A DNA stretch of 64,000 bases from Bradyrhizobium sp. CCBAU 53340 (GTDB lineage: Bacteria; Pseudomonadota; Alphaproteobacteria; Rhizobiales; Xanthobacteraceae), in assembly GCF_015291645.1 (NCBI RefSeq), contig NZ_CP030056.1, positions 248,001-312,000 of the forward strand. Reading direction: 5' to 3'. Below, piece after piece: positions 38,118 to 47,513 of this stretch. The position numbers and the translations under genes are program-made. Below the pieces are notes generated by a model, which was given only the letters and a program-made list of their open reading frames with translations, had not been told where the DNA came from and did no database searches. Every line of letters begins with the position of its first letter. The first letter of the stretch is position 1.

Positions 38118-39554
38118 ATGAAGTTCAGGACATTGTTGGGCGTGGCCGCTATCCTTGCGCTCACAGGTGTATCGGCTCCTGCCGCTGATAAGGATGCCGC
38201 CGACATTGCTGTCGAAGCAGCAAAGAAATATGCGGGCACGACGATCAGTATCGTCTGGGAGGCGGGCCTTCAATCGCTCGACCCGCTCAACTATTCGGGT
38301 CCGAAATGGGAGAAGCTCACTGGCATCAAGGTGAAGGTGGTCGAGGTGCCGACCGACCAGATGTTCACCAAGATCATGCAGGATTTCAAGTCGGGCGCCG
38401 GGGCCTATGACGCACTGAACGTCATTCCATCCTGGATGCCCGACCTGGCCCGGGCCGGAGCGCTCGAGCCCCTGGACAAATATGTCGACAAGTTCGGCTA
38501 TCGCGACGAGTTGCAGGACATCGCCGCAGCCTATCGCGACAACCAGATGCAGTATGACGGCAAGATCTTCGGCTTCCCGGACGACGGCGATGTGATGCTG
38601 CTCTACTACCGCAAAGACATTTTCGAGGATCCGAAGATGAAGGAGGGGTTCAAGGCCAAGTTCGGCTACGAGCTCGCTCCGCCCAAGGATTGGAAGCAGC
38701 TTGACGACATCGGACAGTTCATCACTGACAAGATGGCGCCCAAGGTCTATGGCGCCGGCTTCTTCCGAACTGCGCCTTATCCGCAATACATGTTCCAGGA
38801 ACGTTTCCGCATGGAGGGCGGCAAGTTCTTCAATGCCGATACGATGAAATCGACGGTGAACAGCGATGTCGGCCTGAAGGTCTTCAAGCAGATGTTGGCC
38901 GAGAACAAGTTCATGCCACCAGGCGTGGAGCAATGGAATTTCGTCGACAACTTGGCCGCGTTCCTCCAGGGCACCACCGCCATGACGATCTCCTGGCCCC
39001 CTTATGGGCGTTGGGCCGCCGGCTACGGCTCGGGCGAGGAAGCGCTGAAATGGGTACCCAAATCGCAAGTCGCCGGCAAGGTCGGGTATGCGCTCACGCC
39101 CCTCGGTCGCCCGGAGCTTGGCGTCGGTTTCGACCTGTCCGTCTCGGCCACGAGCAAGAACAAGGAGGCCGCTTATCTCTTCATCCAATGGCTGAACAGC
39201 AAGAAGACCAGCCTTGAGCGCGTGCAGCTCCCCTATACGCTCCGCGATCCCTTCCGCCTGTCGCACTACGCGAGCGAGAAATACCGTGCGCTCTGGCCTG
39301 ATGCTCCTGCCTATCTCGACACGATCAAGACATCTGGCGAGAAGGGCCTGCTCGATCTCTCCCTGCTGCAGCAGGACAAGTACGACGAGGCGATGACCAA
39401 GGCCATTTCGAGCCTCTGGGCCGGCGAAGATCCGAAGACCATTCTCGACCGCATGGCGCAGCAGTTTGATGCCATCACCGAGAAGGTGGGCATTGAAAAC
39501 CAGAAGGCGGTTTATAAGGTCTGGGCAGCAAAACCAGGCGCTTATCCGCAATAG
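38118..39554 (+). CDS. Carbohydrate ABC transporter substrate-binding protein
   Basis: A 478-residue family-1 extracellular solute-binding protein. A signal peptide (MKFRTLLGVAAILALTGVSAPA) precedes the mature domain starting near ISIVWEAGLQSLDPL. Features typical of sugar-binding members are VVEVPTDQMFTKIMQDFKSGAGAYDALNVIPSWMPDLARAGALEPLDKYV and GFPDDGDVMLLYYRKDIFEDP. An excellent ribosome site precedes the ATG. It heads an operon with two permeases, an ATPase and an SMP-30 enzyme. The sugar is not identifiable. Confidence 0.92.
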   Translation: MKFRTLLGVAAILALTGVSAPAADKDAADIAVEAAKKYAGTTISIVWEAGLQSLDPLNYSGPKWEKLTGIKVKVVEVPTDQMFTKIMQDFKSGAGAYDALNVIPSWMPDLARAGALEPLDKYVDKFGYRDELQDIAAAYRDNQMQYDGKIFGFPDDGDVMLLYYRKDIFEDPKMKEGFKAKFGYELAPPKDWKQLDDIGQFITDKMAPKVYGAGFFRTAPYPQYMFQERFRMEGGKFFNADTMKSTVNSDVGLKVFKQMLAENKFMPPGVEQWNFVDNLAAFLQGTTAMTISWPPYGRWAAGYGSGEEALKWVPKSQVAGKVGYALTPLGRPELGVGFDLSVSATSKNKEAAYLFIQWLNSKKTSLERVQLPYTLRDPFRLSHYASEKYRALWPDAPAYLDTIKTSGEKGLLDLSLLQQDKYDEAMTKAISSLWAGEDPKTILDRMAQQFDAITEKVGIENQKAVYKVWAAKPGAYPQ

Positions 39555-39611
39555 TTGGCTTGGAGGGCGCGCGGGAGGCACCGCCTCCCGTGCGGCGCGA
39601 TTCCTGGATTG

Positions 39612-40538
39612 ATGATGACGTTCTCTTTAAGCTTTAATGGCACTGAACATCGCCGCCCGAGCCGGCTCGGGCGTGTGCTCGAGGACCGCCTACCCTATCT
39701 CATCGTTGCGCCCGCAATATTGGTTCTTCTCCTCGTCGGCCTCTTTCCCCTCATCTACTCGTTGATCGTGAGCTTCCAGCGCATCACGATGACGGACAAT
39801 GATACGTCTTTCGCCGGCTTGCTGAACTATGCGGAGTTGTTCAGAGATACCCGTTTGTGGGCATCGCTCGGCCACACCGCGATCATCACAGCAATCGCCC
39901 TGCCTCTCGAGCTACTGATCGGCTTCCTGATGGCGCAGCTCTTCATCGACCGCATGCCCGGGCGCCAGCTCTTCGTCGCGCTCTTGGTGCTGCCGACGGT
40001 GATCTCTCCGATTGTTGCTGGTGCGACCTGGCGCCTGTTGTTCGACGTCCGCTTTGGTCCCATCGGTGAGATACTCAGCTTTTTCGCCGGCGAACCGATC
40101 CGGATCCTGTGGACCGTCAACCCTGCTTACGTCTATCCGGCGATCATCATCTGCGAAGTTTGGCAGTGGTCGCCGTTCATGTTTCTGCTGCTGCTCGCTG
40201 CGTTGTCCAATGTCGATCAGTCTCAACTGGAGGCTGCTGAGATCGATGGGGCATCGTATCTGCGCGTGCTTCGCGCGATCATTCTGCCGGCGATCGCGCC
40301 CGTGATAGCTGTTGCATGCCTTATCCGCGGCCTCGACCTCGTGCGCATCTTCGACATCATCTGGGCCCTCACCGAAGGCGGGCCGGGCTCGATGACCGAG
40401 ACGATTTCACTCTACACCTATGTGCAGGGCTTCTCGCAATTCGAAACCAGCTACACCGCCGCGATCTCCTTCCTGGTGATTGCGCTGCTCACTCTCATTA
40501 CCACGCTTGTCCTCAAGCGCATGGAGATTGCGCGATGA
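39612..40538 (+). CDS. Sugar ABC transporter permease 1 (MalF/UgpA type)
   Basis: A 308-residue permease from the tandem ATGs at 39612/39615. Six membrane segments are visible, beginning with LIVAPAILVLLLVGLFPLIYSLIVSF. The EAA loop that docks the ATPase reads EAAEIDGASYLRVLRAIILPAIAP. An upstream in-frame ATG at 39555 would add an untypical charged leader directly after the binding-protein stop and is less likely. It is coupled to permease 2 by an ATGA overlap. Confidence 0.9.
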   Translation: MMTFSLSFNGTEHRRPSRLGRVLEDRLPYLIVAPAILVLLLVGLFPLIYSLIVSFQRITMTDNDTSFAGLLNYAELFRDTRLWASLGHTAIITAIALPLELLIGFLMAQLFIDRMPGRQLFVALLVLPTVISPIVAGATWRLLFDVRFGPIGEILSFFAGEPIRILWTVNPAYVYPAIIICEVWQWSPFMFLLLLAALSNVDQSQLEAAEIDGASYLRVLRAIILPAIAPVIAVACLIRGLDLVRIFDIIWALTEGGPGSMTETISLYTYVQGFSQFETSYTAAISFLVIALLTLITTLVLKRMEIAR

Positions 40539-41374
40539 GGCTGATGAAGCTGCCCACCAGGAAGGGGCGCGTTCTGGTGCTACGCTATATCGGCGCCGGC
40601 GTCGTCACTTTGCTGTTTCTATTTCCGGTTTATTGGCTGTTTATGATTTCGTTCAAGACGCCGGACGAGATCTATCACGTGCCGCCATTGTGGATGCCTG
40701 GGCAGATCCAGTTCTCGAATTATTATGTCCTATTCAAGGATGGTGACGTCATGGCCATCCTGAACAGCCTGATCGTCGCCGGCGTTAGCTCCGCCATTGC
40801 CATCATTCTTGGTACCCTATGCGCCTACAGCCTCGCCCGCTTCGGCACGGGTGGCGAGAACCTTGCGATGTGGATCATTTCCCAGCGCATGATCCCGCCG
40901 ATTGCGGTCGTCTTCCCGATCTTCCTCATCTACGTCTATTTCGGTTTGGTTGACGGCTACTTCGGCCTGATCGTGCTCTATACCGCGTTCAATCTGCCCT
41001 ATGTCATCTGGATGATGCGGGGTTATATCGTTGATGTTCCGCTCGAGCTGGAGGAAAGCGCCCTCGTCGACGGACTGAACCGATGGCAGGTCATCTGGAA
41101 AGTCGTCTTCCCGATGGTGCGCCCGGGGCTCATGGCGACTTCGGTCTTTACTTTCGTGTTCGCCTGGAACGACTTCCTCTTCGCGCTGGTGCTCACGCGT
41201 ACCGAAGTGATCACTTTTCCGGTCATGCTGACGCACTATTTCGGTGGCCAGTCGAACTTCTGGGCCAAAATCGCGGCGATGTCCGTCCTGGGGACTTTGC
41301 CGATCTTCGTCGCAGTTACGGTAATGCAGCGCTATCTCGTGCGCGGCATCTCGCTCGGCGCCGTCAAAGGTTGA
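40535..41374 (+). CDS. Sugar ABC transporter permease 2 (MalG/UgpE type)
   Basis: A 279-residue permease. The first membrane helix is [25 protein letters not shown], a pattern typical of MalG-type permeases. The EAA loop reads [26 protein letters not shown]. The start at 40535 is fixed by overlap with the permease 1 stop (ATGA); the longer open frame is permease 1 in another frame. It forms the heterodimeric channel with permease 1. Confidence 0.92.
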   Translation: MRLMKLPTRKGRVLVLRYIGAGVVTLLFLFPVYWLFMISFKTPDEIYHVPPLWMPGQIQFSNYYVLFKDGDVMAILNSLIVAGVSSAIAIILGTLCAYSLARFGTGGENLAMWIISQRMIPPIAVVFPIFLIYVYFGLVDGYFGLIVLYTAFNLPYVIWMMRGYIVDVPLELEESALVDGLNRWQVIWKVVFPMVRPGLMATSVFTFVFAWNDFLFALVLTRTEVITFPVMLTHYFGGQSNFWAKIAAMSVLGTLPIFVAVTVMQRYLVRGISLGAVKG

Positions 41375-41384
41375 GGAGATTAGA

Positions 41385-42488
41385 GTGGCCGACGTCAAGT
41401 TGACCGGAGTGCACAAATACTACGGTAACGTGCATGCCGTTCGGGGACTAGACTTAACCATCAGCGATGGCGAATTCGCTGTGCTCGTGGGTCCGTCAGG
41501 CTGCGGCAAGAGCACGCTTTTGCGGACGATCGCCGGTCTCGAAGATCCGGACGACGGCACGATCGCGATTGGCGGCGCTATCGTCAACGATCTGCGTCCG
41601 CGCGAACGCAACATTGCGATGGTCTTTCAGAACTACGCACTCTATCCCTATTTAACCGTCAATGAGAATATCGCGTTCGGCCTGCGCGCCCGCAAGACGC
41701 CAGAAATCGAGATCAGGAAGCGGGTCAGCGAAGCCGCCGAGATGCTCGGCATCGGCAATCTCCTCCAGCGTTATCCACGTCAGCTCTCCGGTGGACAGCG
41801 TCAACGCGTCGCGATCGGACGGGCCATCGTTCGCAAGGCGGATCTTTTCTTGTTTGACGAGCCGCTCTCGAATCTGGACGCCCAATTGCGTGACGAAATG
41901 CGAACCGAGATCAAGCGTCTGCATCACGAGATCACCACCACAATGATCTACGTTACACACGATCAGGTCGAGGCGATGACGCTGGCGGATCGTATCGTGC
42001 TGCTACGCGATGGAAAAATAGAGCAGCAGGGAGCTCCACTCGAACTGTTCGAGCGGCCGCGAACGGGCTTCGTGGCGGGCTTCCTCGGCTCTCCTTCGAT
42101 CAATCTCATACCGGCAACCCTGACGGCGATGAATGGCGGGCTTTCTGTCGTTTTCGGTTCCGGAGAGTCCCTGACTGTGCCGCCTGCGAAGGCCACTGCC
42201 CTTTCTAGCGTGGCGGGACGTGAGGTCATTGTCGGCATTCGGCCTCAGCATTTCGGCCGAGCCGGCGACGGACCATTGCGCGATGGGGTGGTGCCCTATT
42301 CAGCGGTCGCCGATCTCATCCAGCCTACAGGTACTCGTACCTTCACGACCATCAAGATCGGCGGAGTAGACGCAGTCGCGGAGCTGCAAGCACATGATGT
42401 TCAGAGCCATGGCGAGCGAATCCAGCTCGCCATCGACCTCAATCGGATGGTGCTGATCGATCCGGCCACAGGCTCGGTCATCGCCTAA
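41385..42488 (+). CDS. Sugar ABC transporter ATPase (MalK/UgpC type)
   Basis: A 367-residue ATPase starting at a GTG with GAGGAG upstream. It has Walker [33 protein letters not shown] around the Q-loop, signature [15 protein letters not shown], Walker [17 protein letters not shown] and switch His in [14 protein letters not shown]-terminal TOBE/regulatory domain starts near residue 235 ([12 protein letters not shown]) and holds [11 protein letters not shown]. It drives the two permeases encoded just upstream. Confidence 0.93.
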   Translation: MADVKLTGVHKYYGNVHAVRGLDLTISDGEFAVLVGPSGCGKSTLLRTIAGLEDPDDGTIAIGGAIVNDLRPRERNIAMVFQNYALYPYLTVNENIAFGLRARKTPEIEIRKRVSEAAEMLGIGNLLQRYPRQLSGGQRQRVAIGRAIVRKADLFLFDEPLSNLDAQLRDEMRTEIKRLHHEITTTMIYVTHDQVEAMTLADRIVLLRDGKIEQQGAPLELFERPRTGFVAGFLGSPSINLIPATLTAMNGGLSVVFGSGESLTVPPAKATALSSVAGREVIVGIRPQHFGRAGDGPLRDGVVPYSAVADLIQPTGTRTFTTIKIGGVDAVAELQAHDVQSHGERIQLAIDLNRMVLIDPATGSVIA

Positions 42489-42533
42489 GCGCAAGAGTTC
42501 GCAAACCCAACAACGGGATGCAGGGGGAAAAGC

Positions 42534-43424
42534 ATGGCATCGAGACTTTTTGCTAGCGGAATCGGAGCGCCCGAGGGGCCAATCTGCCTCCCCGACGGAT
42601 CGATGTATGTCACGGAGATGTCCGCATCGACGTTGTGCATCACGCGGCTCGATCAGCGAGGCAATCGCAGAGTGGTTCGCGCGACGGGCGGCCGCCCGAA
42701 CGGACTGACGACGGACGGCCACGGCCGCATCTGGATCGCGGAAGCGGGCCTGCGGGCGCTGATTTGCATCGACCAAGCCGGAAACGAGATCCGGCGCATG
42801 CAGGGCGAAGGCGCCGATCGCTTTCTATTTCCGAATGACCTCTGCTTCGGCCCCAACGGACTACTCTACATGACTGATTCAGGCATGGCGGCTGAGGATT
42901 TCATCAACGGGCAGGCCTTCGTCGAGGGCTATATGGACCTTGATTGGGACGGCCGCGTCTACGAAATCGATCCCGCGGCCATGAAGGTCCTTCGCGTCCT
43001 CGATCGCAAGATCCGATTCACCAACGGGATTGCTTTCGGGCCCGACGACCATCTCTATGCCAACGCATCGTTCACAGGCGAAATCTACCGCTATGACGTA
43101 CTCGGCAAGCCAATGCCTGAACGTGTTGTTTTCGGCAATGTGCTGCAGCCCGACTCCAATCCTGACTTCAAGGGGCCCGACGGGATGGCTTTTGGCACCG
43201 ACGGCCGGCTCTATTGCACAGTCTATAATCAGAAGAACGTCACTGTGCTCGACCGCGGCGGCAACGTCGTGGACCGGCTCATGCTGGATGGGCCGCAACC
43301 GACAAATTGCGCCTTCACGATTGAAGGCAAGAAGTTGCGCGTGACAGAGGTCGGCAAGGGCCAGGTTGAAGAGCTCGATGTGCCCTGCGAAGGGGTGCCT
43401 CTACATCTGCCTAAATTCGGTTAA
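42534..43424 (+). CDS. SMP-30/gluconolactonase-like protein
   Basis: A 296-residue six-bladed beta-propeller of the SMP-30/gluconolactonase/LRE family. Typical stretches are GIGAPEGPICLPDGSMYVTEM at the N-terminus, which includes the metal-ligand Glu, and FPNDLCFGPNGLLYMTDSG in the middle. Later ones are FTNGIAFGPDDHLYANASFTGEIYRYD and GPDGMAFGTDGRLYCTVYNQKNV. The family hydrolyses sugar or aldonic lactones with a divalent metal. As the last gene of the sugar ABC operon it probably opens a lactone formed from the imported sugar. Confidence 0.88.
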   Translation: MASRLFASGIGAPEGPICLPDGSMYVTEMSASTLCITRLDQRGNRRVVRATGGRPNGLTTDGHGRIWIAEAGLRALICIDQAGNEIRRMQGEGADRFLFPNDLCFGPNGLLYMTDSGMAAEDFINGQAFVEGYMDLDWDGRVYEIDPAAMKVLRVLDRKIRFTNGIAFGPDDHLYANASFTGEIYRYDVLGKPMPERVVFGNVLQPDSNPDFKGPDGMAFGTDGRLYCTVYNQKNVTVLDRGGNVVDRLMLDGPQPTNCAFTIEGKKLRVTEVGKGQVEELDVPCEGVPLHLPKFG

Positions 43425-43901
43425 GGTTGGAAACTCGTTTCCGGTCGGCACGCGGCACTTGGCACAGAGCAACTAGCTGGTGCAGGCCGCAGATGAGTTG
43501 GCGGCAGCTCGCGGTCTTAGCATTTCGCGACGGCGCGCCTGGGGCGGATACATACGAGCATGAACAGTTCAAAACAGGAGCTAAGACAAGTGGGGCCGCT
43601 GGCTTGCCGAGGATTATGGCCACCGGCCCCGGCGTCAGCTACTTGAAATTGCCCTGCCCCAGGTGCAGTAGCGATAGCTGACAGGCACGAGATGGCCCGG
43701 CGGCGGCTCCTCCGCAAATCTCGGCTGCAGTTAACGTAAATGGCAGGGCGCGAGGTGATGTTATGTTTTGTTTTGGTCAGCATGGCGGTGCCGCCAGTTG
43801 AAGTGCCGTGATCGTCGCCCACCAGGACGGCCTATGTCGCGGAGCCGCGAACGGAAGTTGGGCAATTACTCGTCCGGCTACGACGCGAGTTGAGTGATTG
43901 G
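43425..43901. other. Gene-poor stretch after the SMP-30 gene
   Basis: About 480 bases without a convincing gene. It contains an inverted repeat, GTCAGCTA (43634-43641) and TAGCTGAC (43675-43682). It also holds GC-rich arms GGGGCCG/CGGCCCC around 43590-43630. Either could form a transcript-end hairpin for the sugar operon, but neither has a T-run. Confidence 0.4.
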
Positions 43902-44081
43902 TTAGGTCGGAACTCCTTGCGAGCCGTTAGTTGATCGCGAGCGGAGCTCAAACTCTAGCTCTGTCAGCTTTTTGATCAGCTGCTCAATAACCGCCTCGTA
44001 ATCAGAACGCGTGAGTGAGTTCACGCCACGGGAGGCGAGCTCGTGCTGCAGGATTGTTGCCATCACGGCCTTGACGCTCAT
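43902..44081 (-). CDS. Small hypothetical protein, 59 residues
   Basis: A 59-residue minus-strand frame beginning MSVKAVMATILQHELASRG. It contains an amphipathic, Glu/Leu/Lys-rich stretch (YEAVIEQLIKKLTELEFEL, residues 28-46) that should form a helix or short coiled coil. GAGGT lies about 5 nt before the ATG. The regular heptad-like pattern and ribosome site favour a real gene. I do not recognise a family. Its neighbours give no functional clue. Confidence 0.45.
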   Translation of the reverse strand: MSVKAVMATILQHELASRGVNSLTRSDYEAVIEQLIKKLTELEFELRSRSTNGSQGVPT

Positions 44082-44688
44082 AGGACCTCATCTGAAATGA
44101 TTTCGCATCAAATCTCAAACCAAGGAGACAATCAACAAGGAGGAGGATGGAGCTGGAAGTGTCGCTGCATTCCGATCGATTATCAGCCCCAGGGATGCAT
44201 ACGTACCCAAAAGACTTTGAGCCTGGATATTCGATGCTCCTCCACCAGTTGGCCGATTTGCTGACTCCGCTTCCCGTCTTTGCTTTATGAGCTGGTCAAA
44301 AAGCCACCATCAGCTAGCACGAGAGCAGCTCTTGTGGTAATTGCAGTCCATAGGTCCATAGTTTGTTTTTGAAGAGTTTCATTTCGAGGACGATTTGTTC
44401 GTGACGATGGTTGCCGTGCTTTGCCAATTTGCATCCGCCGATTGCGTTGATAAGATCGTGACGAGCTCTGCATTCGACAGCACGCTTACTTTCCAGGGCT
44501 GCGTTATGAACGGCCAGACAGGGCTGGCCCAGTGGAAAGAAGCGCATCCAATTTACCGCTCAGATACTTGGCATATTCAGCGGCACAAATGCATGCCGGG
44601 AGATTACAATATCGCTCACCACAAAGCGTAGAGATCAAAGAAGCTACGCAACGCCCGCCACCGCGGTGTCAGCGAGAGCGTATGCGGT
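44082..44688. other. Gene-poor stretch before the cNMP-domain gene
   Basis: About 600 bases of lower coding quality. Short frames on both strands (for example plus 44395-44631 and minus 44314-44547) overlap each other, lack clear ribosome sites and match nothing I recognise. No transposase remnant, tRNA or clear repeat was seen. Confidence 0.4.
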
Positions 44689-45333
44689 TCATCTAATGTC
44701 CCCAGCGCAACGCGCGGACGGGGCTTGCCGGGGCTCTGTTCGCTCGGAAGCATTTGAGCTAAGCCGAGTGGCTACAGGACGAAGAAAGTACAGCGAGAGG
44801 CCAGGGTTCCGTTCGCAAATCCTCTTTAATGCGTCGGCCTTGATCCAGAAAAGCTCCAAATCGCTGGCCGCTCGAGCAGATTGCGTGCGGCGGCGTCGAT
44901 CCACGGCGAACAGCCCAACCTCACCAAAAACCTCTCCTGGATACAAGAGCTTGTCTATTTCGGGAAGCTCGACTTGTCCTGATCCGATGAGATAGAGTGC
45001 ATCGGCGTGATCCCCTTTCTCGAAGATTGTCTCTCCAGCCTTGATCCGCTGTGTGTGCATGAACGGCTGAAGCCAGTTCGGAGAAAGATCTGTATTAGCG
45101 GCGAGCTTGGCGCGGCGTAGTACCAAGACCATGCGGACGAAGTAGGCAGCGTTTAGTGGAAGCAAAATAAAGTGCAGAATCAGCACAGGGTAGATACCGG
45201 CGCCAGTGGCATAGACGATGAATGCGAGATTGCTGCAGATGGCGACGGCCCGCAGAGTCAGCATGGTGTGCATGCAGAATGTCACGAGGACGAGCGAAGA
45301 GGCCAGATAGCCACAAGCTTCTATCCACGTCAT
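44689..45333 (-). CDS. Membrane protein with C-terminal cyclic-nucleotide-binding domain
   Basis: A 214-residue protein. The N-terminal third holds about three membrane helices (EACGYLASSLVLVTFCMHTM, AVAICSNLAFIVYATGAGIY, PVLILHFILLPLNAAYFV). A CRP-type cNMP-binding domain follows from about residue 92 (RIKAGETIFEKGDHADALYLIGSGQVELPE, then LYPGEVFGEVGLFAVDRRRRTQSARA). There is no ion-pore or HTH, so it is neither a channel nor a CRP regulator. The domain resembles those that sense membrane or nucleotide state, but the role is unknown. Confidence 0.75.
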   Translation of the reverse strand: MTWIEACGYLASSLVLVTFCMHTMLTLRAVAICSNLAFIVYATGAGIYPVLILHFILLPLNAAYFVRMVLVLRRAKLAANTDLSPNWLQPFMHTQRIKAGETIFEKGDHADALYLIGSGQVELPEIDKLLYPGEVFGEVGLFAVDRRRRTQSARAASDLELFWIKADALKRICERNPGLSLYFLRPVATRLSSNASERTEPRQAPSARCAGDIR

Positions 45334-45617
45334 GGCAGCCTACTTTGCTGCTTTAGGCGCAATGAATCACCTGCAAAGCGCGGGCCAAGCGTTCATCAGA
45401 AGACGAACGGCTGACGTACCGCCTCAGCCGAGCCGGAGCCTGCTTCGCTCTGTTGGTTATCCAAGGCTGCACGCCGCGCATATGAACCAGTTCACACGCT
45501 GATCGGGGCGCTTCGCTTCGCCAGCGTTATAAACTGCTGCCGGTGCCAGCAAGTTCTATCCGCTCGCGTCACTTAAGGTGGCAGCCGATCGCGGTCCGGT
45601 CACGGGACCGGATAGTC

Positions 45618-47513
45618 TTATTTCAGGAAGCCGATAGACAGCCAGGGCACCGCGGCGACGATCAGCGTGCCAATGAGCAGCGCAATCATGTATCCCACGA
45701 TTGGTCTCATACCGTCGTCCGGGTTAATGCGGCTGATAGCGCAGGCCGCGTAGTAGCCGACCCCAAACGGCGGTGCGAACAGGCCGATGCCCATCGCGAG
45801 AACCACGACCATTGCGTAATGGACATCGTGGACCCCAACCTGCCGCGCGATCGGGAACAGGAGCGGACCGAACAAGACGATGGCTGGGATCCCCTCCAGC
45901 ACGCTGCCTAGAATCACGAAAGTTACGATCGTCACCGCTAGGAAGACGGGGACACCGCCGGGAAGGCTGGTCATGAACTTGGCAAGCGAGGCTGAAAATC
46001 CCGACTGGGTCAGCGCCCAGGCCATTCCTGTCGCGGCGCCGATGATGAGCAGAATCGCGCCCGACAGGGAGGCCGTCTCGACCAGCATAGGATAGATGCG
46101 TCGCCAGTCGAACTGGCGGTAAATGAGGAGACCGGCGCAGGCCGAGTACAAGATGCCGATGGTCGAGACCTCCGTTGCCGTTGCAACGCCTTCGACGACG
46201 GCGGTCCGGATCACGAAAGGCAAGGCGATCGCAGGAAGAGCAATGACAAAGGCTCGGCCGATCTCCCGCCCAGTCGCCCTTTTGACGTGAGAGAGGTCCT
46301 CGCGCCGGTAGCGCCACCACACGATCGCCCCGAGCATAACTGCGAGCACCACGCCCGGGAGCAATCCGCCGGTGAATAGCGCGGAGATCGACACGCCCGT
46401 CACCGAGCCGATCGTGATCAGAACCAGCGACGGCGGAATCGTTTCGGTTTGCGCCCCCGTGGCGGCCAGCAACGCAACGAGGTCGCCGGGTTTGGCGCCA
46501 CGCTGCCGCATCTCGGGAAACAGCACAGGGGCCACGGCCGCCATATCTGCCGCCTTGGACCCTGAGATACCGGAGACCAGATACATAGCCCCGACCAGGA
46601 CGTAGTGCAGCCCGCCGCGGACGTGGCCGAGGAGACTTGCGAGGAAACCGACCATTGCGCGAGCCATGCCCGTCATCTCGATCAGCAGGCCCAGGAAGAC
46701 GAAAAGAGGCACGGCGAGCAGGATCAGATGGCTCATCCCTTCATCCATCCGCCCGATCATCACTACGTCCGGCGTGCTCGTCGTAAGCGTGAGATAACCC
46801 ACGGTGGCGAGACCGAATGCAAAGGCAATCGGAACGGCGGCAAAGACCATCGCACCGACAACAAAGACGAAGAAGATCAGAAGGTTCAGATTGCCGAGCG
46901 GCTTAAAAACCGGCGCGAGCAGCACGAACGCAAGGATGAGACCGGCGACGATCGCTAGAGAGGCCAACAAGCTGCGTAGATTGGCAATTCGGCAGAGCCG
47001 GAGGGCCGCGGCGATCAGCATCAGCCCAATTCCGATCGGTAGCGCCGCCGCACGCCAAGTGTTGATGATCTCCAGCGCCGGCGTGGTGACGAAGGCCTCG
47101 TCGGCGGCAAATTCATAGGCCGGCCAAACGACGAGCAAAAGAAACGCCAGCGAGGCTGCGGCCGCCACCACGTCCAAAAACGCACGCACCTGGGCACTGA
47201 GCACGCCGACGATGGCTGTCATACGCATGTGCTCGCCGCGCTGGAAAGCAATGACGGAGCCGAGCATGGCAAGCCAAAGGAAGAGAATACCGGCGAGTTC
47301 GTCGGACCAGACGATGGGGGAGCGGAATACGTATCTGCCTACGATTCCTGCGGCCAGGATTGCGACTTCGGCCAGGACGAGTAGCGCGGCTGGGACCGCG
47401 ACGAGGTGGCCCAACATCGTGTTCGCTGTTACCGCCCAATGTCGGGGACCCCGTTCAGTCGAGGCGGTCGCTCCACCGTCATCAGCATGTGGAGCGTGGC
47501 TCACGCTGCTCAT
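45618..47513 (-). CDS. TRAP transporter fused small/large permease (DctQM)
   Basis: A 631-residue fusion of the TRAP small permease (DctQ, about residues 25-190, with WSDELAGILFLWLAMLGSVIAFQRGEHMRM) and the large permease (DctM, from about residue 200). The DctM part shows GRMDEGMSHLILLAVPLFVFLG, VSGISGSKAADMAAVAPVLFPEM and IPPSLVLITIGSVTGVSI. The ATG at 47513 overlaps the binding-protein stop (ATGA). It imports an organic substrate using a sodium gradient together with the DctP protein. The substrate is not evident. Confidence 0.93.
   Translation of the reverse strand: MSSVSHAPHADDGGATASTERGPRHWAVTANTMLGHLVAVPAALLVLAEVAILAAGIVGRYVFRSPIVWSDELAGILFLWLAMLGSVIAFQRGEHMRMTAIVGVLSAQVRAFLDVVAAAASLAFLLLVVWPAYEFAADEAFVTTPALEIINTWRAAALPIGIGLMLIAAALRLCRIANLRSLLASLAIVAGLILAFVLLAPVFKPLGNLNLLIFFVFVVGAMVFAAVPIAFAFGLATVGYLTLTTSTPDVVMIGRMDEGMSHLILLAVPLFVFLGLLIEMTGMARAMVGFLASLLGHVRGGLHYVLVGAMYLVSGISGSKAADMAAVAPVLFPEMRQRGAKPGDLVALLAATGAQTETIPPSLVLITIGSVTGVSISALFTGGLLPGVVLAVMLGAIVWWRYRREDLSHVKRATGREIGRAFVIALPAIALPFVIRTAVVEGVATATEVSTIGILYSACAGLLIYRQFDWRRIYPMLVETASLSGAILLIIGAATGMAWALTQSGFSASLAKFMTSLPGGVPVFLAVTIVTFVILGSVLEGIPAIVLFGPLLFPIARQVGVHDVHYAMVVVLAMGIGLFAPPFGVGYYAACAISRINPDDGMRPIVGYMIALLIGTLIVAAVPWLSIGFLK

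Noticed and set aside
38097..39581. 494-codon minus-strand open frame opposite the sugar-binding protein gene
   Set aside because: It is the antisense shadow of a clear signal-peptide-bearing binding protein. Its product has no domain pattern, and GC-rich codon bias explains the lack of stops.
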